DNA of 28,361 nucleotides, taken from contig UREK01000025.1 in the NCBI GenBank assembly GCA_900546845.1, positions 1 through 28,361 of the forward strand, written 5' to 3'. The notes beneath the pieces were generated by a model. It did no database searches. It was not told where the DNA came from and was given only the letters and a program-made list of their open reading frames with translations. The DNA comes from an uncultured Eubacteriales bacterium (GTDB taxonomy: Bacteria; Bacillota; Clostridia; Christensenellales; CAG-138). This document shows positions 21,024 to 28,361 of the stretch, in pieces; the stretch's first letter is position 1, and each line of letters opens with the position of its first letter. The position numbers and the translations under genes were made by a program.

Positions 21024-22355
21024 ATGATTCTCATCGCAAACGGCAGGCTCGTCACCCGGGACCCGGAAAACCCTTACATCGAAAACGGCGGCGTTGCCGT
21101 CTCCGGCACGAAGATCGCCGCAGTAGGCGAGACCGCCGCACTGCGCGCGCAGTATCCGGAGGCGGAATTCGTGGACGCAAAGGGCGGCGTCATCATGCCC
21201 GCCTTCCTCAACGCGCATTCCCACATTTACAGCGCGCTCGCCCGCGGCCTTTCCATGAAGGGCCACAACCCCACGAATTTTTATGAGGTGCTTGACGGCA
21301 TGTGGTGGCGGCTCGACCGCAGCCTGACGCTCGAGGACACCCGCAGGAGTGCCTACACCACCTACATCGATTCCATCAAGACCGGCTGCACGACGGTGTT
21401 CGACCACCACGCAAGCTATTGCGAGACCGAAGGGAGCCTGTTTGCGATCGAAGAAGTCGCCAAAGAGCTCGGCGTCCGCACCGTGCTCTGCTATGAGGTG
21501 AGCGAGCGCGACGGGCAGGAAAAGTGCGGCGCGGCCATCCGCGAAAACGCAGACTTTATCGCCCACTGCGAAAAGCAGCGGAACCCGCTCGTCAAGGCCA
21601 TGTTCGGCATGCACGCGCTCTTCACCATCTCGGACAAAACCATGGAAAAATGCGTTGCCGCCAACAATGGCCGCACTGGCTTCCACATCCATGTTTCCGA
21701 GGGCATGAACGACGTATACGACACGCTGCGCAACTACGGCACGCGCCCGGTGAACCGGCTCTTAAACCTCGGCATCCTCGGGGAAAAGACGCTCCTTGGC
21801 CATTGTATCCACGTCAACCCGGCGGAGATGGATATTATAAAGGAAACGGATACCATGGTCGTCAACAACCCGGAATCCAACATGGGCAACGCCGTCGGCT
21901 GCTCGCCCGTGCTGCAAATGTTCCAAAAAGGCATCCTCGTCGGCCTCGGCACGGACGCCTATACCTTCGACATGACCGAAAGCCTGAAGGCCGCCCTGGC
22001 CATCCAGCGGCACAACGCCTGTTTGCCAAACGTCGGCTGGGGCGAGGTCACAGCCATGCTTTTCGAGAACAACGCGAAGATCGCCGCGCGCTATTTTGAG
22101 GACGCGCTCGGCGTACTCAAGGCCGGCGCGGCGGCGGACGTGATCGTGATGGATTACAAGCCGTTCACCCCGTTCTCCGCGGAGAACGTAGACGGCCACA
22201 TCCTCTTCGGCATGGCGGGCCGCCAGTGCGAAACCACCATGTGCGCAGGCAGGCTCCTCATGCGGGACCGGGTGCTCCTCTGCGCGGACGAGGAGGAAGT
22301 CAATGCCCGTACGCTGGAAGTCAGCCGCGCTCTTTGGAAGCGGCTCAACGGCTGA
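21024..22355 (+). CDS. ssnA: SsnA, amidohydrolase of the purine/selenium cluster
   Basis: A 443-residue metal-dependent aminohydrolase of the SsnA family, related to chlorohydrolase/guanine deaminase. Metal ligands: His65-Ser-His67 (LNAHSHIYS), His221 and His223 (FHIHVSEG), His260 and His263 (LLGHCIHVN), Asp311 (GLGTDAYTFD). SsnA is always linked to ygfK and the Se-dependent xanthine dehydrogenase, and probably hydrolyses or deaminates a purine or ring-opened intermediate; the precise step is not established. The start is supported by GAGGAGGT 8 bases upstream. First gene of the rightward operon; ygfK follows after 39 bases. The predicted leader contains a terminator, so transcription may be attenuated. 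Length and motifs are normal. Confidence 0.94.
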   Translation: MILIANGRLVTRDPENPYIENGGVAVSGTKIAAVGETAALRAQYPEAEFVDAKGGVIMPAFLNAHSHIYSALARGLSMKGHNPTNFYEVLDGMWWRLDRSLTLEDTRRSAYTTYIDSIKTGCTTVFDHHASYCETEGSLFAIEEVAKELGVRTVLCYEVSERDGQEKCGAAIRENADFIAHCEKQRNPLVKAMFGMHALFTISDKTMEKCVAANNGRTGFHIHVSEGMNDVYDTLRNYGTRPVNRLLNLGILGEKTLLGHCIHVNPAEMDIIKETDTMVVNNPESNMGNAVGCSPVLQMFQKGILVGLGTDAYTFDMTESLKAALAIQRHNACLPNVGWGEVTAMLFENNAKIAARYFEDALGVLKAGAAADVIVMDYKPFTPFSAENVDGHILFGMAGRQCETTMCAGRLLMRDRVLLCADEEEVNARTLEVSRALWKRLNG

Positions 22356-22394
22356 TCACACCCTGTTTTTTGATACGACAAGGAGGTATTCCCC

Positions 22395-25364
22395 ATGAGT
22401 GAACGCATGACCCCCATCCCCTTCCCAAAACTGATGAACTGGCTCTTTTCCGAGCGCGACGCGCATGGCGCGGTATTCGGCGTGCAAAAGCCCTTTGTCA
22501 TGCGCGGCGGCAAAAAGCTCCCGCTGTTCCAGGAGGCGATCGAGACGCCGTTCGGCCCCGCCGCCGGCCCAAACACGCAGCTTGCGCAAAACATCATCGC
22601 CGCCTATTATGCGGGCGCGCGCTTCTTTGAGCTCAAAACCGTGCAGAAAATGGACGGCGAGGAGCTCGCCGCCTGCATCAACCGCCCCTGCATCCTTGCG
22701 GAGGACGAGGGCTACAACTGCGAATGGTCCACGGAGCTGACCGTGCCCCAGGCGTTTGAGGAATACGTCAAGGCTTGGTTCGCCCTCAAGCTCATCAGCC
22801 GCAAATGGAATTTGGGCGATCCCTGCGGCTTTGCGTTCAACATGAGCGTGGGCTACGACCTCGCGGGCGTAAAGACTGAAAAGCTGGATCGCTTCATCGA
22901 AGGCATGAAGGACGCTTCCGATACGCCCATCTGGAAGGAATGCGCGGAATACGCCCTTGCCGCCTTCCCGGAGGACGCGGATTACATCGAAAGCATTTCC
23001 CCGCGCATCTGCACGGGAGTGACCGTCTCCACGCTGCACGGCTGCCCGCCGCAGGAGATCGAAGCGATCGCTTCTTATTTAATTTGGGAAAAGGGGCTCA
23101 ACACCTTCGTCAAGTGCAACCCCACCATCCTGGGCTATGACTTCGCGCGCAAAACCCTCGACGCGATGGGCTATGATTACATCGCTTTTGACGGCCACCA
23201 TTTCCGGGAGGATCTGCAATATGCGGATGCAGTCCCCATGTTCCGGAGGCTCAGCGCGCTTGCCGCCAAAAACGGCCTCGAGTTCGGGCTGAAGCTCTCC
23301 AACACCTTCCCGGTGGATGTGAAGGCGAACGAGCTGCCGAGCGAGGAGATGTACATGTCCGGCCGGGCGCTCTTCCCGCTCACCATCGAGATGGCCCGCC
23401 GCATGGCGGAGGAATTTGACGGCAAGCTGCGCCTTTCCTATTCTGGCGGCGCGGATCAGAACAACGTCAAGGCATTGTTTGAGGCAGGCGTCTGGCCCAT
23501 CACCATGGCGACGACGATCCTCAAGCCCGGCGGCTACGCGCGCATGACACAGATCGCGGAGACGCTCGAGGCCTGCGCATATAAGCCCTTCGCCGGCGTG
23601 GACGCGGCGGCCGTCGCCGCGCTCTCCCTTGCCGCGCGCACGGACCTTCGGTATCGCAAGCCCGAAAAGCCGCTCCCGCCGCGCAAGCTCGCGGAGAAAG
23701 TGCCGCTCCTCGACTGCTTCACCGCACCCTGCAAGGGCGGCTGCCCCATCGGGCAGGACATCCCGGAATACATCGAGCTTTGCGGCAAGGGGGAGTATGA
23801 AGCCGCGCTCCGGCTCATCACCGAAAAGAACCCGCTTCCGTTCATCACCGGCACAATCTGCGCGCATCACTGCATGGATAAATGCACGCGCAACTTCTAC
23901 GAAGAATCCGTCGCAATCCGCCGCGCGAAGCTCGTTGCCGCCGAAAACGGCTATGCCGCGCTCCTGGCGGGGCTGAATGCGCCCGCGCGCAAGCCCGTCG
24001 CGCCCAGGACCGCCATCATCGGCGGCGGCCCGGCGGGCATCGCGGCGGCCTATTTTCTCGCCCGGGAAGGGTATCCCGCGACGGTGTTTGAGCGGGAGGA
24101 AAAGCCGGGCGGCATCGTGCAGAACGTCATCCCCGGCTTCCGCATCTCCGAAGCGGCCATCGAGAAGGACGTGGCCCTCGCAAAGGCGATGGGCGCGGAG
24201 TTTGTCTGCGGGAAACCCGCCCCCTCCCTCGCGGAGCTGCGCGGGGAAGGATACGAAAACATCGTGCTCGCCTTCGGCGCGGAAAAGCCGGGCACGCTTG
24301 GGATAGAAGGGAACATCCTCAACGTGATCGACTTCCTGCGCCGCGCGAAAACCGCGCCGGAGACACTCGCCCTTGGGGAAAGCGTTGCGGTCGTCGGCGG
24401 CGGCAATACGGCGATGGACGCGGCCCGCGCCGCAAAGCGCATGGGCGTACCCAAGGTGACGGTCGTTTACCGCCGCACGCGGAAATACATGCCCGCCGAC
24501 GCGGAGGAGCTTTCACTCGCCCTTGCGGACGGTGTGGAATTTGCGGAGCTGCTCGCCCCCGCCGCGCACGAAAACGGTATGCTCATCTGCACCCGGATGG
24601 CCCTTGGTGCGCCGGACGCGAGCGGCCGCCGCAGCCCTATGCCCACGGGCGAAACGGTTTCCATCCCGGCGGACACGGTCATCGCAGCCGTGGGTGAAAA
24701 GCCCAGCCCGGAGGCGTTTGCGGCGTACGGCGGCATAGCGCTCGATGAACGGGGCCGGGCAAAGGCCGCCTATCCCTGCGGGATATACGTCGCGGGTGAC
24801 GCGCTGCGCGGCCCTGCCACGGTGGTGGAGGCCATCGCGGACGCCCGCGCCGCGGCGGACGCGATCACGGGCGCTTCCCGCAAGGTGGAATTCCCGGTAG
24901 CATGCCGTCCGGGCTACGGCGCGGCGCTCGCAAAAAAGGCTTGCCTCGCCTTCCCCGCCGTGGCGGGCTGTGATGCGGAGCGCTGCCTTGCCTGCAACAC
25001 CGTGTGCGAAACCTGCGCCACCGTCTGCCCCAACCGGGCGAACGTGGCCGTGGAGGTTCCAGGGCACGCCATGCGGCAGATCGTGCATGTGGATTCCCTC
25101 TGCAACGAATGCGGCAACTGCGCGACCTTCTGCCCCTACGACAGCAGGCCCTACAGGGATAAGTTCACGCTTTTTGCAAACGAGCGCGACTTCCTCGACA
25201 GCGAGAACGACGGCTTCCTCGTGCTCTGCCCGAAGCGCCCGCAGGTGCGCGTGCGCCTCGGCGGCGCCGTCGCGGATTACGACCTTTCCGGCGAAAACGC
25301 GCTTGACCGGGAGATCGAAGCGCTGATCCTCGCCGTGCTGCACAAATACGCTTACATGCTTTAA
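22395..25364 (+). CDS. ygfK: YgfK, Fe-S/flavin oxidoreductase subunit
   Basis: A 989-residue multidomain redox protein of the YgfK family (once called putative selenate reductase subunit). The N-terminal ~430 residues resemble a dihydropyrimidine/dihydroorotate dehydrogenase-type barrel (FGPAAGPNTQLAQN; FELKTVQ). Next is a GltD-like Fe-S linker with Cys clusters at ~440-450 (CFTAPCKGGCP) and ~487-497 (ICAHHCMDKC). Then comes a two-Rossmann FAD/NAD(P) domain with GGGPAGIAAA (~542), GGGNTAMDAA (~668) and GIYVAGDALRGPATV (~795). The C-terminus carries ferredoxin-type cysteines (~858-880 CLACNTVCETCATVCPN and ~903 CNECGNCATFCPY). It probably moves electrons between NAD(P)H and the molybdenum hydroxylase or reduces a purine intermediate. 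AGGAGGT precedes the ATG. It lies between ssnA and the xdh gene. Confidence 0.95.
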   Translation: MSERMTPIPFPKLMNWLFSERDAHGAVFGVQKPFVMRGGKKLPLFQEAIETPFGPAAGPNTQLAQNIIAAYYAGARFFELKTVQKMDGEELAACINRPCILAEDEGYNCEWSTELTVPQAFEEYVKAWFALKLISRKWNLGDPCGFAFNMSVGYDLAGVKTEKLDRFIEGMKDASDTPIWKECAEYALAAFPEDADYIESISPRICTGVTVSTLHGCPPQEIEAIASYLIWEKGLNTFVKCNPTILGYDFARKTLDAMGYDYIAFDGHHFREDLQYADAVPMFRRLSALAAKNGLEFGLKLSNTFPVDVKANELPSEEMYMSGRALFPLTIEMARRMAEEFDGKLRLSYSGGADQNNVKALFEAGVWPITMATTILKPGGYARMTQIAETLEACAYKPFAGVDAAAVAALSLAARTDLRYRKPEKPLPPRKLAEKVPLLDCFTAPCKGGCPIGQDIPEYIELCGKGEYEAALRLITEKNPLPFITGTICAHHCMDKCTRNFYEESVAIRRAKLVAAENGYAALLAGLNAPARKPVAPRTAIIGGGPAGIAAAYFLAREGYPATVFEREEKPGGIVQNVIPGFRISEAAIEKDVALAKAMGAEFVCGKPAPSLAELRGEGYENIVLAFGAEKPGTLGIEGNILNVIDFLRRAKTAPETLALGESVAVVGGGNTAMDAARAAKRMGVPKVTVVYRRTRKYMPADAEELSLALADGVEFAELLAPAAHENGMLICTRMALGAPDASGRRSPMPTGETVSIPADTVIAAVGEKPSPEAFAAYGGIALDERGRAKAAYPCGIYVAGDALRGPATVVEAIADARAAADAITGASRKVEFPVACRPGYGAALAKKACLAFPAVAGCDAERCLACNTVCETCATVCPNRANVAVEVPGHAMRQIVHVDSLCNECGNCATFCPYDSRPYRDKFTLFANERDFLDSENDGFLVLCPKRPQVRVRLGGAVADYDLSGENALDREIEALILAVLHKYAYML

Positions 25365-25399
25365 CGCCCCGCGCCAAGCGGATGGAAGGAGGGACTGCC

Positions 25400-27952
25400 A
25401 TGGCAACCTTTGTTGTGAACGGGCAAACCGTGACCGTAGACAAAAACCAGAGGCTCATGCGCTACCTGCGCGATACGCTGCGCCTCACCTCCGTGAAGGA
25501 CGGCTGCAGCGAAGGCGCGTGCGGCACCTGCACCGTCCTCATCGACGGGAAGCCCGCGCGTGCCTGCATCCAGCAGACGGACCGGCTCGCGGGGAAATCC
25601 ATCCTCACCGTAGAGGGGCTTTCGGACTTTGAAAAGGACGTCTATGCTTTCGCTTTCGGGGAAGCCGGAGCCGTGCAGTGCGGCTTCTGCATCCCGGGCA
25701 TGGTGCTCTGCGCCAAGGCGCTGCTGGACGTTACCCCCGACCCTACGGAGGCAGAGATCGCCCACGCGCTGCGCAACAACATCTGCCGCTGCACGGGCTA
25801 TGTGAAGATCAAGAAAGCCGTGCGCCTTGCGGCGGAATACCTGCGGGCAGGCCGCGTGCCGGAGGACGCCGGCGCGTGGCGGCTCGGCGCACGGGTACAC
25901 CGGCTGGACGTGCGGGAAAAGGTACTCGGCACGGGAGAATACTGCGACGATATTTATATGGATGGCATGCTTTACGGCAGCGCCGTGCGCGCGGCCTATC
26001 CCCGCGCGCGCGTGCTCGCCATCCATACAGAGGAGGCGAAAGCGCTCCCCGGCGTAGCCGCCGTGCTGACCGCTGCGGACATACCCGGACAGAACAAGGT
26101 CGGCCACCTGAAGAAGGATTGGGACACGATGATCCCCGTGGGCGGGCTCACACATTATCTCGGGGACGCGGTCGCCCTTGTGGCGGCGGAAACGCCGGAG
26201 AGCCTCGAAGCGGCAAAGCGGCTCGTCCGCGTGGAATATGAGCCGCTCACGCCCGTGCGTTCCCCGGCAGAGGCCATGGCCGAGGGCGCGCCGCTCGTCC
26301 ACCAAAGCGGCAACCTCCTCGCGCACAAGCATGTCTCCCGCGGCAACGCGGAGGAAGCCATCCGGAGCGCGCGCTATGTCCTGCAGGATCACTTCTCCAC
26401 CCCCTTCACCGAGCACGCGTTCCTGGAGCCGGAATGCGCTGTCGCCTTTCCGAAGGAGAATGGCGTGATGATTTATTCCTCCGACCAAAGCGTATACGAT
26501 ACGCAGCACGAGACCGCCCCCATGCTGGGCCTCCCCAACGAGAAGATCTGGGTGGAGAACAAGCTCGTGGGCGGCGGCTTCGGCGGCAAGGAGGATGTGA
26601 CCGTGCAGCACCATGCGGCGCTGCTTGCGTATATGACAAAGCGGCCCGTGAAGGTAAAGCTCACCCGCGCAGAGAGCATCCTCATCCACCCCAAGCGCCA
26701 CCCGATGGAGATGGACTTCACGCTCGGCGTGGACGAAAACGGCATCATCCAGGGCGTGAAGGCCACAGTCGTCGCGGACACGGGCGCATATGCCTCCCTG
26801 GGCGGGCCGGTGCTCGAACGCGCCTGTACGCACGCGGCCGGGCCATACAACTATCAGAACTTCGAGATCGACGGCTACGCCTGGTACACCAACAACCCGC
26901 CCGCGGGCGCGTTCCGCGGCTTCGGCGTGACGCAGACCTGCTTTGCGATTGAGACGCTTTTGAACCGCGCTGCGGATGCGGTAGGCATCAGCCATTGGGA
27001 GATCCGCTATCGCAACGCGATCCGCCCGGGCCAAACGCTGCCCAACGGGCAGATCGTGGACGAATCCACCGGCCTTGTGGAGACGCTTGAGGCCGTGCGG
27101 GAGCAATACGAAGCCGCGCCCTATGCTGGCATCGCCTGCGCGATGAAAAACGCTGGCGTGGGCGTGGGCCTGCCGGACACGGGGCGCGTCCGCCTCGTTG
27201 TGCAGGGCGGCAAGGTGCATATCCACGCGGGCGCGTCCTGCATCGGCCAGGGGCTTGGCACCGTGCTCGTGCAGATCGTCTGCGAAACGACGGGCCTCCC
27301 GCGGGAGGCTGTGGCCTACGAGCCGCCCAACACCGGCAATTCCCCGGATTCCGGGACGACCTCCGGCTCCCGGCAGACGCTCATCACCGGCGAGGCGGCG
27401 CGCCGCGCCTGCGCGCTGCTCAACGCAGCGCTTGCGGAAAAGCCGCTTTCCGCGCTCGAAGGGGAGGAATATTACGCGGAATATCTCGCCAAAACCGATC
27501 CGCTCGGCTCCCCCAAGCCCAATCCGGTCAGCCATGTGGCCTATGGCTACGCCACACAGGTAGCGATCCTAAATGAGGATGGGCGGCTCAAGAAGCTCAT
27601 TGCCGCGCACGACGTGGGCAAAGCTGTGAACCCGCTTTCCGTGGAAGGGCAGATCGAGGGCGGCGTTGTGATGAGCATGGGCTTCGCGCTCACGGAGCAA
27701 TACCCGCTCACGGATTGCAAACCCACGGCGAAGTTCGGCACGCTCGGCCTGCCGCGTGCAAACGACATCCCGGAGATCGAGCCCATCATCGTAGAAAAGC
27801 CGGGCCTCACCGTGGCCTACGGCGCGATCGGCATCGGGGAGATCACTTCCATCCCGACGGCCCCGGCCATTGCGGACGCCTATTACCGCTTCGATGGGAA
27901 GAAGCGTTCTACGCTGCCGCTCGCGGACACACCGTATAGCAGGAAAGCCTGA
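25400..27952 (+). CDS. Selenium-dependent xanthine-dehydrogenase-type molybdenum hydroxylase (fused Fe-S and Mo domains)
   Basis: An 850-residue fusion, equal in plan to the Se-dependent xanthine dehydrogenase family and E. coli XdhD. The N-terminal [2Fe-2S] domains carry Cys36, 41, 44 and 56 (CSEGACGTC), and the second cluster Cys94, 97, 129 and 131 (QCGFC; CRCTGY). From ~165 the molybdopterin-binding part follows, with GGGFGGKED (~391), GAFRGFGVTQ (~503), GQGLGTV (~616) and the catalytic glutamate in GIGEITSIPTAP (~812). It hydroxylates purines such as hypoxanthine, xanthine or urate-related rings with water, passing electrons to Fe-S centres. There is no FAD domain; YgfK may be the electron partner. 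ATG 25400 has GGAGGG 6 bases upstream. Whether it binds labile selenium is inferred from family and neighbours, not visible in the sequence. Confidence 0.93.
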   Translation: MATFVVNGQTVTVDKNQRLMRYLRDTLRLTSVKDGCSEGACGTCTVLIDGKPARACIQQTDRLAGKSILTVEGLSDFEKDVYAFAFGEAGAVQCGFCIPGMVLCAKALLDVTPDPTEAEIAHALRNNICRCTGYVKIKKAVRLAAEYLRAGRVPEDAGAWRLGARVHRLDVREKVLGTGEYCDDIYMDGMLYGSAVRAAYPRARVLAIHTEEAKALPGVAAVLTAADIPGQNKVGHLKKDWDTMIPVGGLTHYLGDAVALVAAETPESLEAAKRLVRVEYEPLTPVRSPAEAMAEGAPLVHQSGNLLAHKHVSRGNAEEAIRSARYVLQDHFSTPFTEHAFLEPECAVAFPKENGVMIYSSDQSVYDTQHETAPMLGLPNEKIWVENKLVGGGFGGKEDVTVQHHAALLAYMTKRPVKVKLTRAESILIHPKRHPMEMDFTLGVDENGIIQGVKATVVADTGAYASLGGPVLERACTHAAGPYNYQNFEIDGYAWYTNNPPAGAFRGFGVTQTCFAIETLLNRAADAVGISHWEIRYRNAIRPGQTLPNGQIVDESTGLVETLEAVREQYEAAPYAGIACAMKNAGVGVGLPDTGRVRLVVQGGKVHIHAGASCIGQGLGTVLVQIVCETTGLPREAVAYEPPNTGNSPDSGTTSGSRQTLITGEAARRACALLNAALAEKPLSALEGEEYYAEYLAKTDPLGSPKPNPVSHVAYGYATQVAILNEDGRLKKLIAAHDVGKAVNPLSVEGQIEGGVVMSMGFALTEQYPLTDCKPTAKFGTLGLPRANDIPEIEPIIVEKPGLTVAYGAIGIGEITSIPTAPAIADAYYRFDGKKRSTLPLADTPYSRKA

Positions 27953-27986
27953 CAAACACATTATTTCAACGGAATTTACGATAGGC

Positions 27987-28013
27987 AAATGCCGCCCCTC
28001 GGAGGCGGCATTT
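27987..28013 (+). terminator. Hairpin terminating the purine operon
   Basis: A perfect 10-bp stem (27987-27996 with 28004-28013) has a 7-base loop, 34 bases after the xdh stop codon. The stem itself ends in TTT, then CCG; U-run short. Confidence 0.65.
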
Positions 28014-28089
28014 CCGTTCGTGCTCTGGCCACAGGCGGTGAAGGAGCGCAGTCCCTTTGCGCTATTCCCCCTTCCCGCGAAGGGAAGGG

Positions 28090-28170
28090 CGCGGGGATGG
28101 GCCGCCATGGATGCGGGTGAACAATGGCGTTAACCTGTGACGCGGGACGTCGGGGACGCCGTCCCTACAA
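28090..28170. repeat. 81-bp dispersed repeat, copy A
   Basis: Identical except two mismatches to copy B (28281-28361). It contains GACGTCGGGGACGCCGTCCC-type self-complementary sequence at its right end. No coding potential. The repeat could extend past the window at copy B. Confidence 0.85.
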
Positions 28171-28209
28171 CGGTTTGAAGCGGCGGCCGCGAAGGTAAGA
28201 CAATCCTCA

Positions 28210-28244
28210 GTCCGCTTCGCGGACAGCTCCTTTGCCAAAGGAGC
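28210..28244. repeat. Double-hairpin intergenic repeat unit
   Basis: Two adjacent perfect hairpins, 28210-28215 with 28219-28224 (TTC loop) and 28226-28233 with 28237-28244 (GCC loop), separated by one A. They resemble the short structured repeats scattered in gut Clostridia genomes. They sit between the two 81-bp repeats. Confidence 0.6.
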
Positions 28245-28280
28245 CGTTTGGTAACACGCTGACCATAGGCGGGGAAGGGG

Positions 28281-28361
28281 CGCGGGGATGGGACGCCATG
28301 GATGCAGGTGAACAATGGCGTTAACCTGTGACGCGGGACGTCGGGGACGCCGTCCCTACAA
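28281..28361. repeat. 81-bp dispersed repeat, copy B (runs to window edge)
   Basis: 79 of 81 bases match copy A, in the same orientation 191 bases further right. Upstream, 28263-28280 also resembles 28032-28049 (GGCGGTGAAGGAGCG against GGCGGGGAAGGGGCG), so the repeat arrays are nested. The rest of 27953-28361 is non-coding. Confidence 0.85.

Noticed and set aside
25361..27535. 724-codon open frame antisense to the molybdenum hydroxylase
   Set aside because: Long antisense frames are normal in GC-rich genes; the plus-strand gene has all catalytic motifs.
28090..28361. CRISPR-like array at the right end
   Set aside because: Only two copies, 81 bp long and 191 bp apart, with hairpins between them and no spacers of uniform length or cas genes.

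Overview
The window is GC-rich and AT-poor except in a few promoter regions. Its genes carry strong GGAGG-type ribosome binding sites, near-consensus sigma-A promoters (TTGACA/TATAAT type), an OmpR/HisKA two-component pair and XRE-type regulators. It also holds many structured intergenic repeats of the kind common in anaerobic gut Clostridia (Oscillospiraceae/Christensenellales-like). I infer a high-GC anaerobic Firmicute. I see no rRNA, tRNA or CRISPR array.

Left part (1-8463). On the minus strand are asparaginyl-tRNA synthetase; a small XRE regulator plus an 85-residue partner; and an operon of an MtaD-type amidohydrolase, an HD-domain phosphohydrolase and a permuted papain-like (YiiX/NlpC-type) hydrolase. 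On the plus strand are a 343-residue protein of unknown function and a 515-residue protein whose C-terminal two thirds is a glycerate-kinase fold with every signature motif degraded. It is followed by a ~217 bp foldback repeat and a rho-independent terminator.

Middle part (8464-17398). A possibly decayed small ORF is followed by a YbaK-type deacylase and a PHP histidinol-phosphatase-like gene, both driven by one promoter. Next come a candidate small RNA from an orphan promoter, an NhaC-type antiporter, an Eis-type GNAT acetyltransferase, a response regulator with a large-sensor histidine kinase, and a small membrane protein whose frame continues past a TGA into another coding-like stretch.

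Right part (17399-28361). This is a divergently arranged part of the selenium-linked purine/urate catabolic cluster. ygeW and ygeY are transcribed leftward behind a YheO/DauR-type PAS-HTH regulator. ssnA, ygfK and a fused [2Fe-2S]/molybdopterin xanthine-dehydrogenase-like gene are transcribed rightward. Together they suggest hydroxylation and opening of purines by a Mo(-Se) hydroxylase, electron transfer through the Fe-S/flavoprotein YgfK, deamination or hydrolysis by SsnA, and downstream amide/carbamoyl chemistry by YgeY and YgeW. The diaminopropionate ammonia-lyase (ygeX), hyuA, a carbamate kinase and a separate FAD subunit, which commonly accompany these genes, are not in the window. The ssnA leader holds an intrinsic terminator ahead of the start codon, which suggests attenuation or a riboswitch. 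The right edge holds paired ~81 bp dispersed repeats.
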